From an uncultured Christensenella sp. (GTDB lineage Bacteria; Bacillota; Clostridia; Christensenellales; UBA1242), in the NCBI GenBank assembly GCA_949293915.1, contig CASFFJ010000100.1, positions 1 through 17,403 on the forward strand: DNA of 17,403 nt, written 5' to 3'. The position numbers and the translations under genes were made by a program. The notes beneath the pieces were generated by a model. That model had not been told where the DNA came from. It searched no databases and worked only from the letters and a program-made list of their open reading frames with translations. Positions 7,037 to 13,853 of the stretch are shown one piece after another (within the stretch, counting starts at the first letter, position 1; each line of letters starts with the position of its first letter).

Positions 7037-7659
7037 TATACGTATGCCTCCTCTAATTTCTTAATCGCATCTTTTTCGATAACGATATAAGTGTTTTCTA
7101 CGATTTCAGCAACATTCAAAAGTCTAACATCTTGCGCACTAACTTTTTGAATATTGTTAGTTGCTCTCAAAACATTGTCGCTCTTGCCATTAGTTACAAC
7201 GATTGTGCGTTTGTTTAAACCAAATTTTTTCAAGAATTCGCTGGCTTCTTTTGTCTTAGCATCAGCGAAGTTGATATTGTCAATTACAAACACTTCATCT
7301 TGTCTAATCTTTTGAGACAATGCGCTAGAGAATGCAATATCTCTCATCTTTTTGTTGATTTTTTGACTAAAATCACGTGGCTTTGGTGCAAACACTACAC
7401 CGCCACCCTTGAATTGTGGGGCACTCTTTTCATCGTGACGCGCGTTACCAGTGCCTTTTTGTTTGTAAATCTTCTTCTTGCTAGCATTGATTTCACTACG
7501 AGTGAGTGTGCTTTTTGTACCTTGACGTTGATTGTTATGAATTGCTACTATCACTTGATGAATCAATGGCTCATTTAATTCTGCATTGAACACTTGATCG
7601 TTAAGTTCGACTGTGCCAACTGCTTCTTTTTTCATATTATAAACATTAAGTTTTGCCAT
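7036..7659 (-). CDS. rplD: 50S ribosomal protein L4
   Basis: L4 binds 23S rRNA, with an extended loop reaching the exit tunnel. In gammaproteobacteria it is also the repressor of the S10 operon through the mRNA leader. The 207-residue product has the globular N-terminal part, the tunnel loop with YKQKGTGNARHDEKSAPQFKGGG (about residues 65-87; the common form has RxWRQKGTGRAR), and FAPKPRDFSQKINKKMRDIAF. Length is typical (about 207). The SD AAAGGAG is formed by the terminal codons of rplC. A structured leader upstream of rpsJ makes autoregulation by this protein a reasonable guess, not shown. Confidence 0.97.
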   Translation of the reverse strand: MAKLNVYNMKKEAVGTVELNDQVFNAELNEPLIHQVIVAIHNNQRQGTKSTLTRSEINASKKKIYKQKGTGNARHDEKSAPQFKGGGVVFAPKPRDFSQKINKKMRDIAFSSALSQKIRQDEVFVIDNINFADAKTKEASEFLKKFGLNKRTIVVTNGKSDNVLRATNNIQKVSAQDVRLLNVAEIVENTYIVIEKDAIKKLEEAYV

Positions 7660-7662
7660 AGT

Positions 7663-8304
7663 TTACTCCTTTAAGCCTTTTTTTGCAGACTTGATAGTAA
7701 CTATTGACTTTTTAGGACCAGGAATTGCACCTTTAACCAAAATCAAATTTCTATCAGCGTCTACGCGTACAACTTTAAGATTTTGTACTGTTACAGCCTC
7801 GTGTCCATAATGACCAGGCATTTTCTTACCTTTAAATACTCTGCTTGGTGTTGAGTTAGCACCCATTGAGCCAACTTCTCTATGCACAGGACCAACACCG
7901 TGAGTCATTTTAAGTCTTTGTTGATTCCAGCGTTTGATAACACCAGTAAATCCGTGACCTTTGCTAATGCCAGATACATCCACAATATCGCCTTCGCTGA
8001 ACATATCTGCCTTAATCTCTTGACCTAAACTGAATTTAGAATTGTCATCATATTTAAATTCTTTCATAACGCGCTTAGGTTCAACATTTGCTTTTTTATA
8101 AGCACCTTGAGCACATTTGTTAACATTCTTTACCTTGATGTCGCCAAATGCTAGTTGTACAGCATTATAACCATCGTTAGCTTCTGTCTTAATTTGAGTC
8201 ACATAGCAAGGACCTGCTTCAATCACAGTCACAGGCTCAACTCTACCATCATCAGCAAACACTTGTGTCATACCGATTTTTTTACCAATAATTGCTTTTT
8301 CCAC
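7663..8304 (-). CDS. rplC: 50S ribosomal protein L3
   Basis: L3 is an early assembly protein whose loop approaches the peptidyl transferase centre. I place the start at the GTG at 8302-8304, giving 213 residues beginning (V/M)EKAIIGKKIGMTQVFADDG, as in the family. The strong SD TAAGGAGG lies 4-5 nt further upstream and begins with the rpsJ stop. The longer ATG start at 8352 lies inside rpsJ and would add 16 residues unlike L3. The protein contains SKGHGFTGVIKRWN, the methylated-Gln region GPVHREVGSMGA, and FKGKKMPGHYG. The final codons Lys-Glu provide the SD for rplD. Confidence 0.96.
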   Translation of the reverse strand: MEKAIIGKKIGMTQVFADDGRVEPVTVIEAGPCYVTQIKTEANDGYNAVQLAFGDIKVKNVNKCAQGAYKKANVEPKRVMKEFKYDDNSKFSLGQEIKADMFSEGDIVDVSGISKGHGFTGVIKRWNQQRLKMTHGVGPVHREVGSMGANSTPSRVFKGKKMPGHYGHEAVTVQNLKVVRVDADRNLILVKGAIPGPKKSIVTIKSAKKGLKE

Positions 8305-8314
8305 AGTTTCCTCC

Positions 8315-8623
8315 TTATAATTGCACCTTGATATCAACACCAGCTGGCACATTCATCTTAAGAAGTGTGTCAACAGCCTTTTGTGTAGGCGCGTAAACAT
8401 CAATTAATCTAAAATGTGTGCGAGATTCAAATTGCTCACGACTATCTTTATATTTGTGAGTCGCACGAATGATTGTAACCACTTCTTTGTTAGTTGGAAG
8501 TGGAATAGGTCCAGACACTTTGCATCCAGACTTTGTCGCAGTATCAAGTATTCTTGACACCACACTGTCGAGTAAACCTGTATCGTATGATGCAAGTTTA
8601 ATTCTAATTTTTGTAGTTGCCAT
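8315..8623 (-). CDS. rpsJ: 30S ribosomal protein S10 (first gene of operon)
   Basis: S10 is a small-subunit head protein that also acts as NusE in transcription antitermination. The 102-residue product is standard: MATTKIRIKLASYDTGLLD, VSGPIPLPTNKEVVTIIRA, and SREQFESRTHFRLIDVYAPT. The SD AAAGGAG lies upstream of the ATG at 8623. It is the first gene of the S10-spc unit; the promoter and a long leader lie upstream (8624-8953). The str operon genes (fusA, tuf) that often precede rpsJ in Firmicutes are absent; an unrelated divergent gene is present instead. Confidence 0.98.
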   Translation of the reverse strand: MATTKIRIKLASYDTGLLDSVVSRILDTATKSGCKVSGPIPLPTNKEVVTIIRATHKYKDSREQFESRTHFRLIDVYAPTQKAVDTLLKMNVPAGVDIKVQL

Positions 8624-8764
8624 TTTTCTTCTCCTTTTTTTATTTTAGTCAACCCAAAACCAGCGAGATTAACACAATTCTAATTATGATAGTATGAATT
8701 ATCCATCCACTTGTCATATAATTAAAGAATCTTAGACTGGTATCAAATATATAAATATTAAATA
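8624..8764 (-). other. AT-rich distal part of the S10 operon leader
   Basis: This stretch lies between the structured part of the leader and rpsJ. It is AT-rich and has no coding potential that I can support. A weak five-base pairing is possible between ACCAG near 8736 and CUGGU near 8659, just upstream of the rpsJ SD, which could act as a late element of the leader. No clear terminator with a U-tract is visible, so if there is leader-mediated attenuation its mechanism is not obvious here. Confidence 0.4.
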
Positions 8765-8785
8765 TTACACCAAGCCGTGTGTTAA

Positions 8786-8920
8786 GCACTGACTTCCAAA
8801 AATAAATCGGGTTAATACCCTTTTGTCACTGGCACGCTTTAGCGCTATGGTCGGCACAAATTCCCATCTGTTGTTGCTAACAAATGCAACCTCGTGCGTC
8901 TGCCCATTAATTGTCAGTAA
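8786..8920 (-). ncRNA. structured 5' leader of the S10 operon (candidate cis-regulatory RNA)
   Basis: This segment follows the promoter and is clearly less AT-rich than its surroundings. A long-range closing helix pairs ACUGAC (8918-8913) with GUCAGU (8793-8788). Inside it, GGCA (8904-8901) can pair with UGCC (8834-8831), GCAC (8897-8894) with GUGC (8857-8854), and GUUGC (8890-8886) with GCAAC (8877-8873). Small hairpins also form with CGC-UAAA-GCG (8844-8835) and GGGU-AUUA-ACCC (8820-8809). This is a multibranched fold rather than random sequence. In E. coli the S10 leader is the target of L4; similar autoregulation is inferred, not shown. No riboswitch class was recognised. Confidence 0.6.
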
Positions 8921-8924
8921 TGCT

Positions 8925-8953
8925 ATTTTAACAAAGATTAATAAGTTTGTCAA
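8925..8953 (-). promoter_or_regulatory. SigA-type promoter of the S10-spc operon
   Basis: On the minus strand a perfect -35 TTGACA (8953-8948), a 17-bp spacer and -10 TAAAAT (8930-8925) are present. Transcription would start near 8918, giving a leader of about 295 nt before rpsJ. Upstream of the -35 (about 8954-8990) are phased A/T tracts of the kind that form UP elements, fitting a strong ribosomal promoter. Confidence 0.87.
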
Positions 8954-8960
8954 CGCTTTT

Positions 8961-9147
8961 TAAAAACTTTTTCAATATTTTTTAATAAAGATTTTATTCA
9001 TTCTTAGGTATAATATAAATTAAGGATATTATTAAAAAATAATATAACTATTAACATTTTGTTGCAATATAATATTTTTACGAATATATAATAAAAAATG
9101 AATTAAAAATAAAAACTAAAAATTACTCGTTTTTTTAAAAAAAGGTA
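8961..9147. other. AT-rich divergent spacer
   Basis: This is very AT-rich sequence between the divergent S10 promoter and the promoter of the gene at 9205. It contains A-tracts that may act as an UP element for the S10 promoter. On the plus strand a TATAAT box is present at 9009-9014 within a 15-mer (AGGTATAATATAAAT) that recurs exactly at the spoVG promoter (15408-15422). No good -35 lies at the right distance here, so I do not call a promoter. No gene is seen. Confidence 0.5.
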
Positions 9148-9176
9148 TTTACAAAATTATTTTTATATGATAAAAT
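9148..9176 (+). promoter_or_regulatory. SigA-type promoter of the gene at 9205
   Basis: TTTACA (9148-9153), a 17-bp spacer and TAAAAT (9171-9176) lie just upstream of the gene. Transcription would start near 9183, giving a short leader of about 20 nt. An SD AAGGAG is at 9193-9198, six bases before the ATG at 9205. Confidence 0.8.
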
Positions 9177-9204
9177 GAAGAAAACTTATGATAAGGAGTG
9201 AATT

Positions 9205-9666
9205 ATGGCTGATGATAAACAGGTTGATTTCAATAAAGACAATTCAAAAAAAGCAACTTTTTTAGAGTCACTTAGTGATGAAGCATTGTATCATAGATAT
9301 ATTGTAAAAGGTGATATATTAAAATGGATGGATGAGTGCACTGAGCTTTTAAATCAAAATAATCCAGATACTACTCCTGTTTATGGCTGTTGTGTTTCAC
9401 TTGTAGGGCAAATGTTGAATGATATCGTGTCATTATTTTTCTTAAAAAGTCAAACACAATTAAAAGATACTGGTTACACTCTTAATGCCAAACAAATTAT
9501 ATCTGATTTAGAAGCATTGTACAAAGAGAATAAAAAAGAAGTTTTACAATCGCAAATTAATGGCAAGTTAACACCATATATGCGACACGCAACTAAGTAT
9601 ATACTCTCACTATGCCTTGACTCACTACTCTATATGACTGAAAAAAATCAACAAACTAAACCTTAA
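9205..9666 (+). CDS. unrecognised 153-residue soluble protein
   Basis: I do not recognise this family. The product is predicted to be soluble: no signal peptide, and no segment long and hydrophobic enough for a clear membrane span. The N-terminus is charged (ADDKQVDFNKDNSKK). The rest appears helical, with a two-cysteine segment VYGCCVSLVGQML around residues 59-71, a hydrophobic stretch MLNDIVSLFFL, and a C-terminal helix with ILSLCLDSLLYM. The gene has its own promoter and a good SD. It is transcribed away from the S10 operon and converges on another unknown gene. Promoter, SD, length and terminator all support a real gene. Function is unknown. Confidence 0.82.
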   Translation: MADDKQVDFNKDNSKKATFLESLSDEALYHRYIVKGDILKWMDECTELLNQNNPDTTPVYGCCVSLVGQMLNDIVSLFFLKSQTQLKDTGYTLNAKQIISDLEALYKENKKEVLQSQINGKLTPYMRHATKYILSLCLDSLLYMTEKNQQTKP

Positions 9667-9685
9667 TATATAAAATGTACACAAC

Positions 9686-9714
9686 AAAAAAAATCGCTAG
9701 TTAGCGATTTTTTT
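9686..9714. terminator. bidirectional intrinsic terminator between convergent unknown genes
   Basis: A perfect stem ATCGCTA/TAGCGAT (9693-9699 with 9702-9708) is flanked by an A-run on the left (9686-9693) and a T-run on the right (9708-9714), so it can terminate both the plus-strand gene ending at 9666 and the minus-strand gene ending at 9716. The A and T runs may extend the stem. Confidence 0.9.
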
Positions 9715-9715
9715 G

Positions 9716-11353
9716 TTAAACATTTAAGTTATTATCTACATCAGCGCTTACACTATTAGTTTTTCCAACACTTACTGTGGTTCGTTGTATAACATTTAAA
9801 GATTTATCATCCTCACTAAATTGTTCATCAATATCTTTTTGTGAAGAAAGATTTAGTTTTACCGACTCTACACCTTGTGATGTATTCCCCGCATTATTGC
9901 CTGCTTGTTGCGTATTACTATTATCCTTAGTTCTAGCTATGTCTAACCACAAACTATTTATAATCGTACTACTCTTGCTTTTTTCATCATTTAATTGTTT
10001 CTTTTGTTTTTGTTCTTTTTTGTCTGATTTGTCTTTTTTGTCAGATTTATCCTTTTTATCAGATTTATCCTTTTTGTCAGATTTATCCTTTTTGTCAGAT
10101 TTATCCTTTTTGTCTGATTTATCCTTTTTGTCTGATTTATTAACAGCTTTTTTGATTATAGACTCTGGTCCTTTTTCGGTTTTGTTCTCTTCGGTCTGTT
10201 TTTTAGCTGATTTTTCATCAAGATTAGCAAGCTCTTCACTCTCAACTATTTTAATAGGTTTTGATATGTGTTGACCTATGTCATAATCTAATTTAAGTTT
10301 GAAATAATCTTTTAATATATCAATAGCGCCCGCTTGCAATTGTCCCGCATCCAGCGAATCTTCAGCATCTTTGCGTGCTTTTGCCTTAACATTTTGCTGA
10401 GCTTCAACGAATAATCGTGCGACTTCTGTTAAAGACATATTTTTTTCTTTAGCATCAGTATTTAACGTTACTATATTATCATTATCATTTATTCGCGTGA
10501 ACAGAATGTCCAACTTTTCGGCAATTTTTATATTGTAATTATTGTCAACATTATGTCTTTCGCTTGCAAATTCTTGTTTTTCGGCATCTGTCAATAGTGC
10601 GAGATTTTCTTCCACCGCTTGAGTTACCACCTCATTCAAAGTTTTTGCACAATTTGGTTTATCTATGCAAATAAGCGCTTTCTTTTCAGCAAGTTCTTGT
10701 TTTAATGCTTTATGCACTGCCTCCTTTAATTTTGGATAATGAGCAACTATATCTAACAACTGAGTAATGTGTTCTGCCTCAATTTTTTCAATTTCTTCTT
10801 CTTTATTTAGCAAAATTTCATTTGACTTCATTAAATATTTGAATCTATTGACAATGCCAAAATATTGTGCAAGTGTTTCTTCATCCATATTGAATACATC
10901 TAAAACACTACCGCCATAAGCATTGATATTCCAACGCTTATACACAATATTCTTGTCAATCACACCTGATGTTTCTATTACATCCAAAACATATTCATTA
11001 ATATTGCTGTATGAACCGCCATTAAGTTTGAAGTTGGCTTCATAATTAAACTTTTCAAGTAAAGCAAGTGTAGCACGGTCTGATTCGTATGTCACAGAAA
11101 AACTGATTTGCCTATCCAACTTTAATTCACTCAAGCAAATCTCAATATTGTCCATTGTTTCAACAATATACTTGCGCATTGAGATAAGTTCACGTACAAT
11201 ATCAGGCGCAACAACATATTCGCCTTTGTCGTTAAAATCGCCCATCATACAACCAAAAATAGTATGTCTCATATTGTTGAATGTGAGATATTTAATTTCT
11301 GCACTATCTTCAATGTAACCTAATTCGCTATCTTTCTTTAAGTATTTAGGCAT
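9716..11353 (-). CDS. unrecognised 545-residue charged protein with SDKKDK repeats
   Basis: I do not recognise this family. The product has no signal peptide or membrane segment. Residues 1 to about 240 look folded (for example YLTFNNMRHTIFGCMMGDFND early on and VYKRWNINAYGGSVLDVFN). The middle (about 180-350) is helical and rich in Glu/Lys/Ala, possibly coiled coil (NKEEEIEKIEAEHITQLLD). Residues 407-448 are seven six-residue units, six SDKKDK and a final SDKKEQ, followed by a Ser/Asn/Gln-rich, probably disordered tail. The ATG at 11353 follows the SD GAGGTGG and a promoter at 11372-11400. It is a single-gene unit between terminators. Clues to function are lacking; the repeat tract could bind acidic or nucleic partners, which is only inference. 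Confidence 0.85.
   Translation of the reverse strand: MPKYLKKDSELGYIEDSAEIKYLTFNNMRHTIFGCMMGDFNDKGEYVVAPDIVRELISMRKYIVETMDNIEICLSELKLDRQISFSVTYESDRATLALLEKFNYEANFKLNGGSYSNINEYVLDVIETSGVIDKNIVYKRWNINAYGGSVLDVFNMDEETLAQYFGIVNRFKYLMKSNEILLNKEEEIEKIEAEHITQLLDIVAHYPKLKEAVHKALKQELAEKKALICIDKPNCAKTLNEVVTQAVEENLALLTDAEKQEFASERHNVDNNYNIKIAEKLDILFTRINDNDNIVTLNTDAKEKNMSLTEVARLFVEAQQNVKAKARKDAEDSLDAGQLQAGAIDILKDYFKLKLDYDIGQHISKPIKIVESEELANLDEKSAKKQTEENKTEKGPESIIKKAVNKSDKKDKSDKKDKSDKKDKSDKKDKSDKKDKSDKKDKSDKKEQKQKKQLNDEKSKSSTIINSLWLDIARTKDNSNTQQAGNNAGNTSQGVESVKLNLSSQKDIDEQFSEDDKSLNVIQRTTVSVGKTNSVSADVDNNLNV
10010..10135. repeat. 18-bp minisatellite, seven in-frame units
   Basis: Seven contiguous 18-bp units (one every 18 bases; the TCWGATTT core recurs at about 10023, 10041, 10059, 10077, 10095, 10113 and 10131) encode SDKKDK on the minus strand. 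Units differ by synonymous changes, and the last (10010-10027) encodes SDKKEQ. The 18-bp period keeps the frame, so gain or loss of units would change protein length but not abolish it. Confidence 0.95.
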
Positions 11354-11371
11354 AATTCCACCTCTAAATAA

Positions 11372-11400
11372 ATTATATCATAGTATAACCAATTAAGCAA
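11372..11400 (-). promoter_or_regulatory. promoter of the 545-residue unknown gene
   Basis: On the minus strand, -35 TTGCTT (11400-11395), a 17-bp spacer and -10 TATAAT (11377-11372) precede the gene. The start would lie near 11365 and the leader would be about 12 nt, mostly occupied by the SD GAGGTGG. Confidence 0.75.
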
Positions 11401-11431
11401 ATAAAGAAAACAATTTTTGACAAAATTTCAC

Positions 11432-11465
11432 AAAAAAACTGACAATTAAACAAGTCAGTTTTTTT
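11432..11465. terminator. intrinsic terminator downstream of prfA, possibly bidirectional
   Basis: AAAAAAACTGAC (11432-11443) pairs perfectly with GTCAGTTTTTTT (11454-11465) around a 10-base loop. On the minus strand the hairpin ends in a U-run and would stop transcription coming from prfA, about 157 nt past its stop codon. The symmetric A/T flanks could also work on the plus strand. The 11466-11621 stretch between it and prfA is extremely AT-rich with nothing recognisable. Confidence 0.85.
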
Positions 11466-11621
11466 AAAAATATTTATTTTTTAAATGTTTTTTAGTATGA
11501 ATATTTATTAATTCTAAGCCTTTTATAATTTCATTATTTAATATTTATAATGTTTATTGTTATTATTTAATCTATGCTAGTTAATAATATTTAATTTTTT
11601 CAATTATGATATTTAAATTAT

Positions 11622-12692
11622 TTATTCTTCTTGCGCTGCCAACTTTTGCTGTTGGTCAGCAAGAGTTAGTGCTTCAATCATTTCATCAAGATCGCCATCC
11701 ATAAATGTATCAATGCTATAAATACTGTAACCAATTCTATGGTCAGTAACACGACCTTGTGGGAAGTTGTATGTCCTAATACGTTCACTTCTGTCGCCAG
11801 TGCCTATTTGGCTTTTTCTGTTTTGTTTGTATTCGATCTCTTTTTGCTGTTGATAATAGTCGAATACCTTTGCTTTTAAAATCGTAAATGCCTTTTCTTT
11901 GTTTTGTGTTTGACTGCGTTCATCTTGGCAACTAACCACTATGCCAGTTGGGAAGTGCGTAATTCTAATAGCGCTGTCAGTTTTGTTGACCTTTTGACCG
12001 CCCGCACCACTACTTCTAAATATATCAATTCGTATATCTTTATCATCAATTTCGACATCCGCATCTTCCATTTCGGGCAAAATTGCCACTGTTGCAGTTG
12101 AAGTATGCACTCTGCCTTGGTTTTCGGTCTCGGGCACACGCTGTACTCTATGCACGCCTGACTCATATTTAAATTTAGCGTACGCATTTTTGCCTTTAAT
12201 TAGCACTTGCACTTCTTTTACTCCACCAAGTTCGGTTTCTTCGATATTTAAAATTTCCATTTGATATCTGTGCGAGTCGCAATACATTTGATACATTCTT
12301 AACAAACTATGCGCAAACAATGCACTCTCTTCGCCACCTGCACCACCACGTATCTCCAATATGACATTTTTAGTATCGTTCTCATCTTTTGGCAATAATA
12401 AGATTTTTAATTTATTCAAACTTTCATCCATTTTAGTTTTTGTTAAATTAATCTCATCCTTTAACATCTCGCACATATCTTTGTCAGTTTCTATATTTAA
12501 CATTTCTTGCGCATCACGATTATCTTGCTCTAATTTTAAATAATTATCATATTCATCCATAAGTTCTTGCAAGCTAGCGTGTTCTTTAACTTTTGCTTGC
12601 CATAATTTCATATCAGCAATAATTTCTGGATTAGATATATCTAAAGTGAGTTTGTCGAATTTCTCTTTAATCAATTTTAATTTTTCAATCAT
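11622..12692 (-). CDS. prfA: peptide chain release factor 1 (RF1)
   Basis: RF1 recognises UAA and UAG stop codons and triggers hydrolysis of peptidyl-tRNA. The 356-residue product is full length. The stop-codon-reading tripeptide is PET at residues 187-189 (PxT class, as in RF1; RF2 would have SPF) within RVQRVPETENQGRVHTS. The catalytic GGQ is at 231-233 (FRSSGAGGQKVNKTDSA). The GGAGGEE segment at 116-122 matches the family. The ATG at 12692 follows the SD GGAGAG. It lies 20 nt behind prmC, whose product methylates the GGQ glutamine. All stop codons seen in this window are of the type RF1 can read. Confidence 0.97.
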   Translation of the reverse strand: MIEKLKLIKEKFDKLTLDISNPEIIADMKLWQAKVKEHASLQELMDEYDNYLKLEQDNRDAQEMLNIETDKDMCEMLKDEINLTKTKMDESLNKLKILLLPKDENDTKNVILEIRGGAGGEESALFAHSLLRMYQMYCDSHRYQMEILNIEETELGGVKEVQVLIKGKNAYAKFKYESGVHRVQRVPETENQGRVHTSTATVAILPEMEDADVEIDDKDIRIDIFRSSGAGGQKVNKTDSAIRITHFPTGIVVSCQDERSQTQNKEKAFTILKAKVFDYYQQQKEIEYKQNRKSQIGTGDRSERIRTYNFPQGRVTDHRIGYSIYSIDTFMDGDLDEMIEALTLADQQQKLAAQEE

Positions 12693-12712
12693 AAATCACT
12701 CTCCATTATCAT

Positions 12713-13525
12713 TTATTTTTTAAACACCAGTACTCTGTCATTTTTACCAAAATCTTGTACACATTCAATAAATGTAAAATCTGTAAACAATGACTCAATT
12801 AAATCGCGCTGATCATCTCCAATTTCTAAAATGCACATACCGTTAGGATTTAAATGTTTGCGTAAATTATTATGGATAATATTGTAATACTTTAAACCAA
12901 AATCTCCACCATCAAGTGCTATAATTGGGTCATTTTCACGCACTTCTCTATCTAAATTTTCAATTTCATCAGTTGATATATAAGGCGGATTGGATATTAT
13001 AAGATCATATATTCCATCAATTTTTTCAAACATATTTGAGCGTATAAAATTAATATCCGCATTGTGCTTTTTAGCATTTTGCTTAGCAATTTTGAGTGCT
13101 TTGGCAGAAATGTCAGTTGCATCAATATTTATGCCCGTCTCACACTTTAATGTCACCGCTAGACAACCACTACCAGTACACAAATCTAAACAAGTTTTGT
13201 AATCATTATCTTTGATACACTTAATAGCAACATCAATCAAAATTTCGCTGTCTTGTCTAGGAGACAACACGTTTTGGTCAATTATAAATTCTCGTTTATA
13301 AAAATATGCTTTGTTAAAGATTTTGTCAATAGGCATACCATTAAGGCGCTTTTTTACACAATCCATAATCATCATATAATCATCCGTATTAATTGTATCA
13401 ATCAGCACCAAGTCCATATGCGAAACACCTAAAACCTCAGCGATAATAAAATCAACATCAATTGCGTTAATGTTATTCTTAGTAAAATCGTCTTTTAAAT
13501 TTTTTCTTAATTCAATTAGTTTCAT
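12713..13525 (-). CDS. prmC: release factor glutamine N5-methyltransferase
   Basis: PrmC transfers a methyl group from S-adenosylmethionine to the glutamine of the GGQ motif in release factors. The 270-residue product has the N-terminal helical domain, the SAM-binding motif DLCTGSGCLAVTL (114 onward) and the catalytic NPPY at 179-182 (ISNPPYISTDEIE). Segment VLSPRQDSEIL at 86-96 corresponds to the common VLIPRPETE. I place the start at ATG 13525, since GAGTGG lies just before it. An in-frame GTG at 13531 is possible but would put that sequence inside the gene. The order prmC then prfA is as in many Clostridia and opposite to B. subtilis. Confidence 0.94.
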   Translation of the reverse strand: MKLIELRKNLKDDFTKNNINAIDVDFIIAEVLGVSHMDLVLIDTINTDDYMMIMDCVKKRLNGMPIDKIFNKAYFYKREFIIDQNVLSPRQDSEILIDVAIKCIKDNDYKTCLDLCTGSGCLAVTLKCETGINIDATDISAKALKIAKQNAKKHNADINFIRSNMFEKIDGIYDLIISNPPYISTDEIENLDREVRENDPIIALDGGDFGLKYYNIIHNNLRKHLNPNGMCILEIGDDQRDLIESLFTDFTFIECVQDFGKNDRVLVFKK

Positions 13526-13549
13526 ATCCACTCTTTAAATTAATAATAC

Positions 13550-13595
13550 AAAAAATATGCGTCAAATTCGCGCACGCAAAAATAAACGCATATTT
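13550..13595 (-). terminator. intrinsic terminator after rpmE
   Basis: A 10-bp perfect stem (AAATATGCGT 13553-13562 with ACGCATATTT 13586-13595) is followed on the minus strand by a U-run (13555-13550). The stem starts only four bases after the rpmE stop. Some readthrough may feed prmC-prfA. A -35-like TTGACG (13565-13560) and TAATTT (13542-13537) spaced by 17 bp overlap this element and could be a separate promoter for prmC, with low certainty. Confidence 0.8.
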
Positions 13596-13598
13596 ATG

Positions 13599-13817
13599 CT
13601 ATTTTCTGTTAAATTTCTTATTAAATTTATCGACTCTACCTTCAGTATCCACAAGTTTTTGTTGACCAGTGAAGAATGGATGACATTTGTCACACACTTC
13701 AAGTTTCACAACATCGCCTGATTTAGCACCTTGTTTAGAAGTCTTGCCCTTAAACTCAGCACCACAAGCACACACGAATGTCACTTCTACATAATTAGGT
13801 TGAATATCTTTCTTCAT
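13599..13817 (-). CDS. rpmE: 50S ribosomal protein L31, zinc-binding type
   Basis: L31 bridges the two subunits at the central protuberance. The 72-residue product begins MKKDIQPNYVEVTFVCACGAEF and contains CDKCHPFFTGQQKLVDTEGRVDKF (read here as two blocks). Cysteines C16, C18, C42 and C45 form the zinc site of the C+ form. Length is typical. The ATG at 13817 has the SD TAGGAGAG. It is downstream of murC in the same orientation, but it has its own consensus promoter and palindrome (13828-13876) and a terminator immediately after the stop, so it appears to be mainly monocistronic. Confidence 0.97.
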   Translation of the reverse strand: MKKDIQPNYVEVTFVCACGAEFKGKTSKQGAKSGDVVKLEVCDKCHPFFTGQQKLVDTEGRVDKFNKKFNRK

Positions 13818-13827
13818 AATGCTCTCC

Positions 13828-13853
13828 TACAATCATTTTGCGAAATGATTATA
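13828..13853. promoter_or_regulatory. palindrome overlapping the rpmE -10 region (likely operator)
   Basis: AATCATTT (13831-13838) and AAATGATT (13843-13850) form a perfect inverted repeat around a 4-base centre; allowing one mismatch it extends to 13828-13853 and includes the -10 box. The expected transcription start is near the centre, so the left half on the transcribed strand would not be in the mRNA. That favours a protein-binding DNA site over an RNA hairpin. The repressor is unknown. The sequence does not clearly match the known B. subtilis Zur or Fur consensus. Confidence 0.65.

Noticed and set aside
8305..8352. Longer L3 starting at the ATG at 8352
   Set aside because: It lies inside rpsJ, adds 16 residues unlike L3, and has no SD; the GTG at 8304 has a strong SD and the family N-terminus.
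8765..8953. 62-codon minus-strand reading frame in the S10 leader
   Set aside because: It begins at the -35 box, upstream of the expected transcription start, has no SD, and overlaps the structured leader. It is better explained as non-coding.
10010..10135. CRISPR array
   Set aside because: The 18-bp units are contiguous with no unique spacers and are in frame in a coding sequence.
9777..10274. 165-codon plus-strand frame with SDLSFL repeats
   Set aside because: It is the antisense of the SDKKDK minisatellite in the real minus-strand gene and has no promoter or SD of its own.
9205..11353. Toxin-antitoxin, phage-defence or mobile element reading of the two unknown genes
   Set aside because: The genes are convergent with separate promoters, with no recognisable nuclease, DNA-binding, transposase or integrase motif and no flanking repeats.
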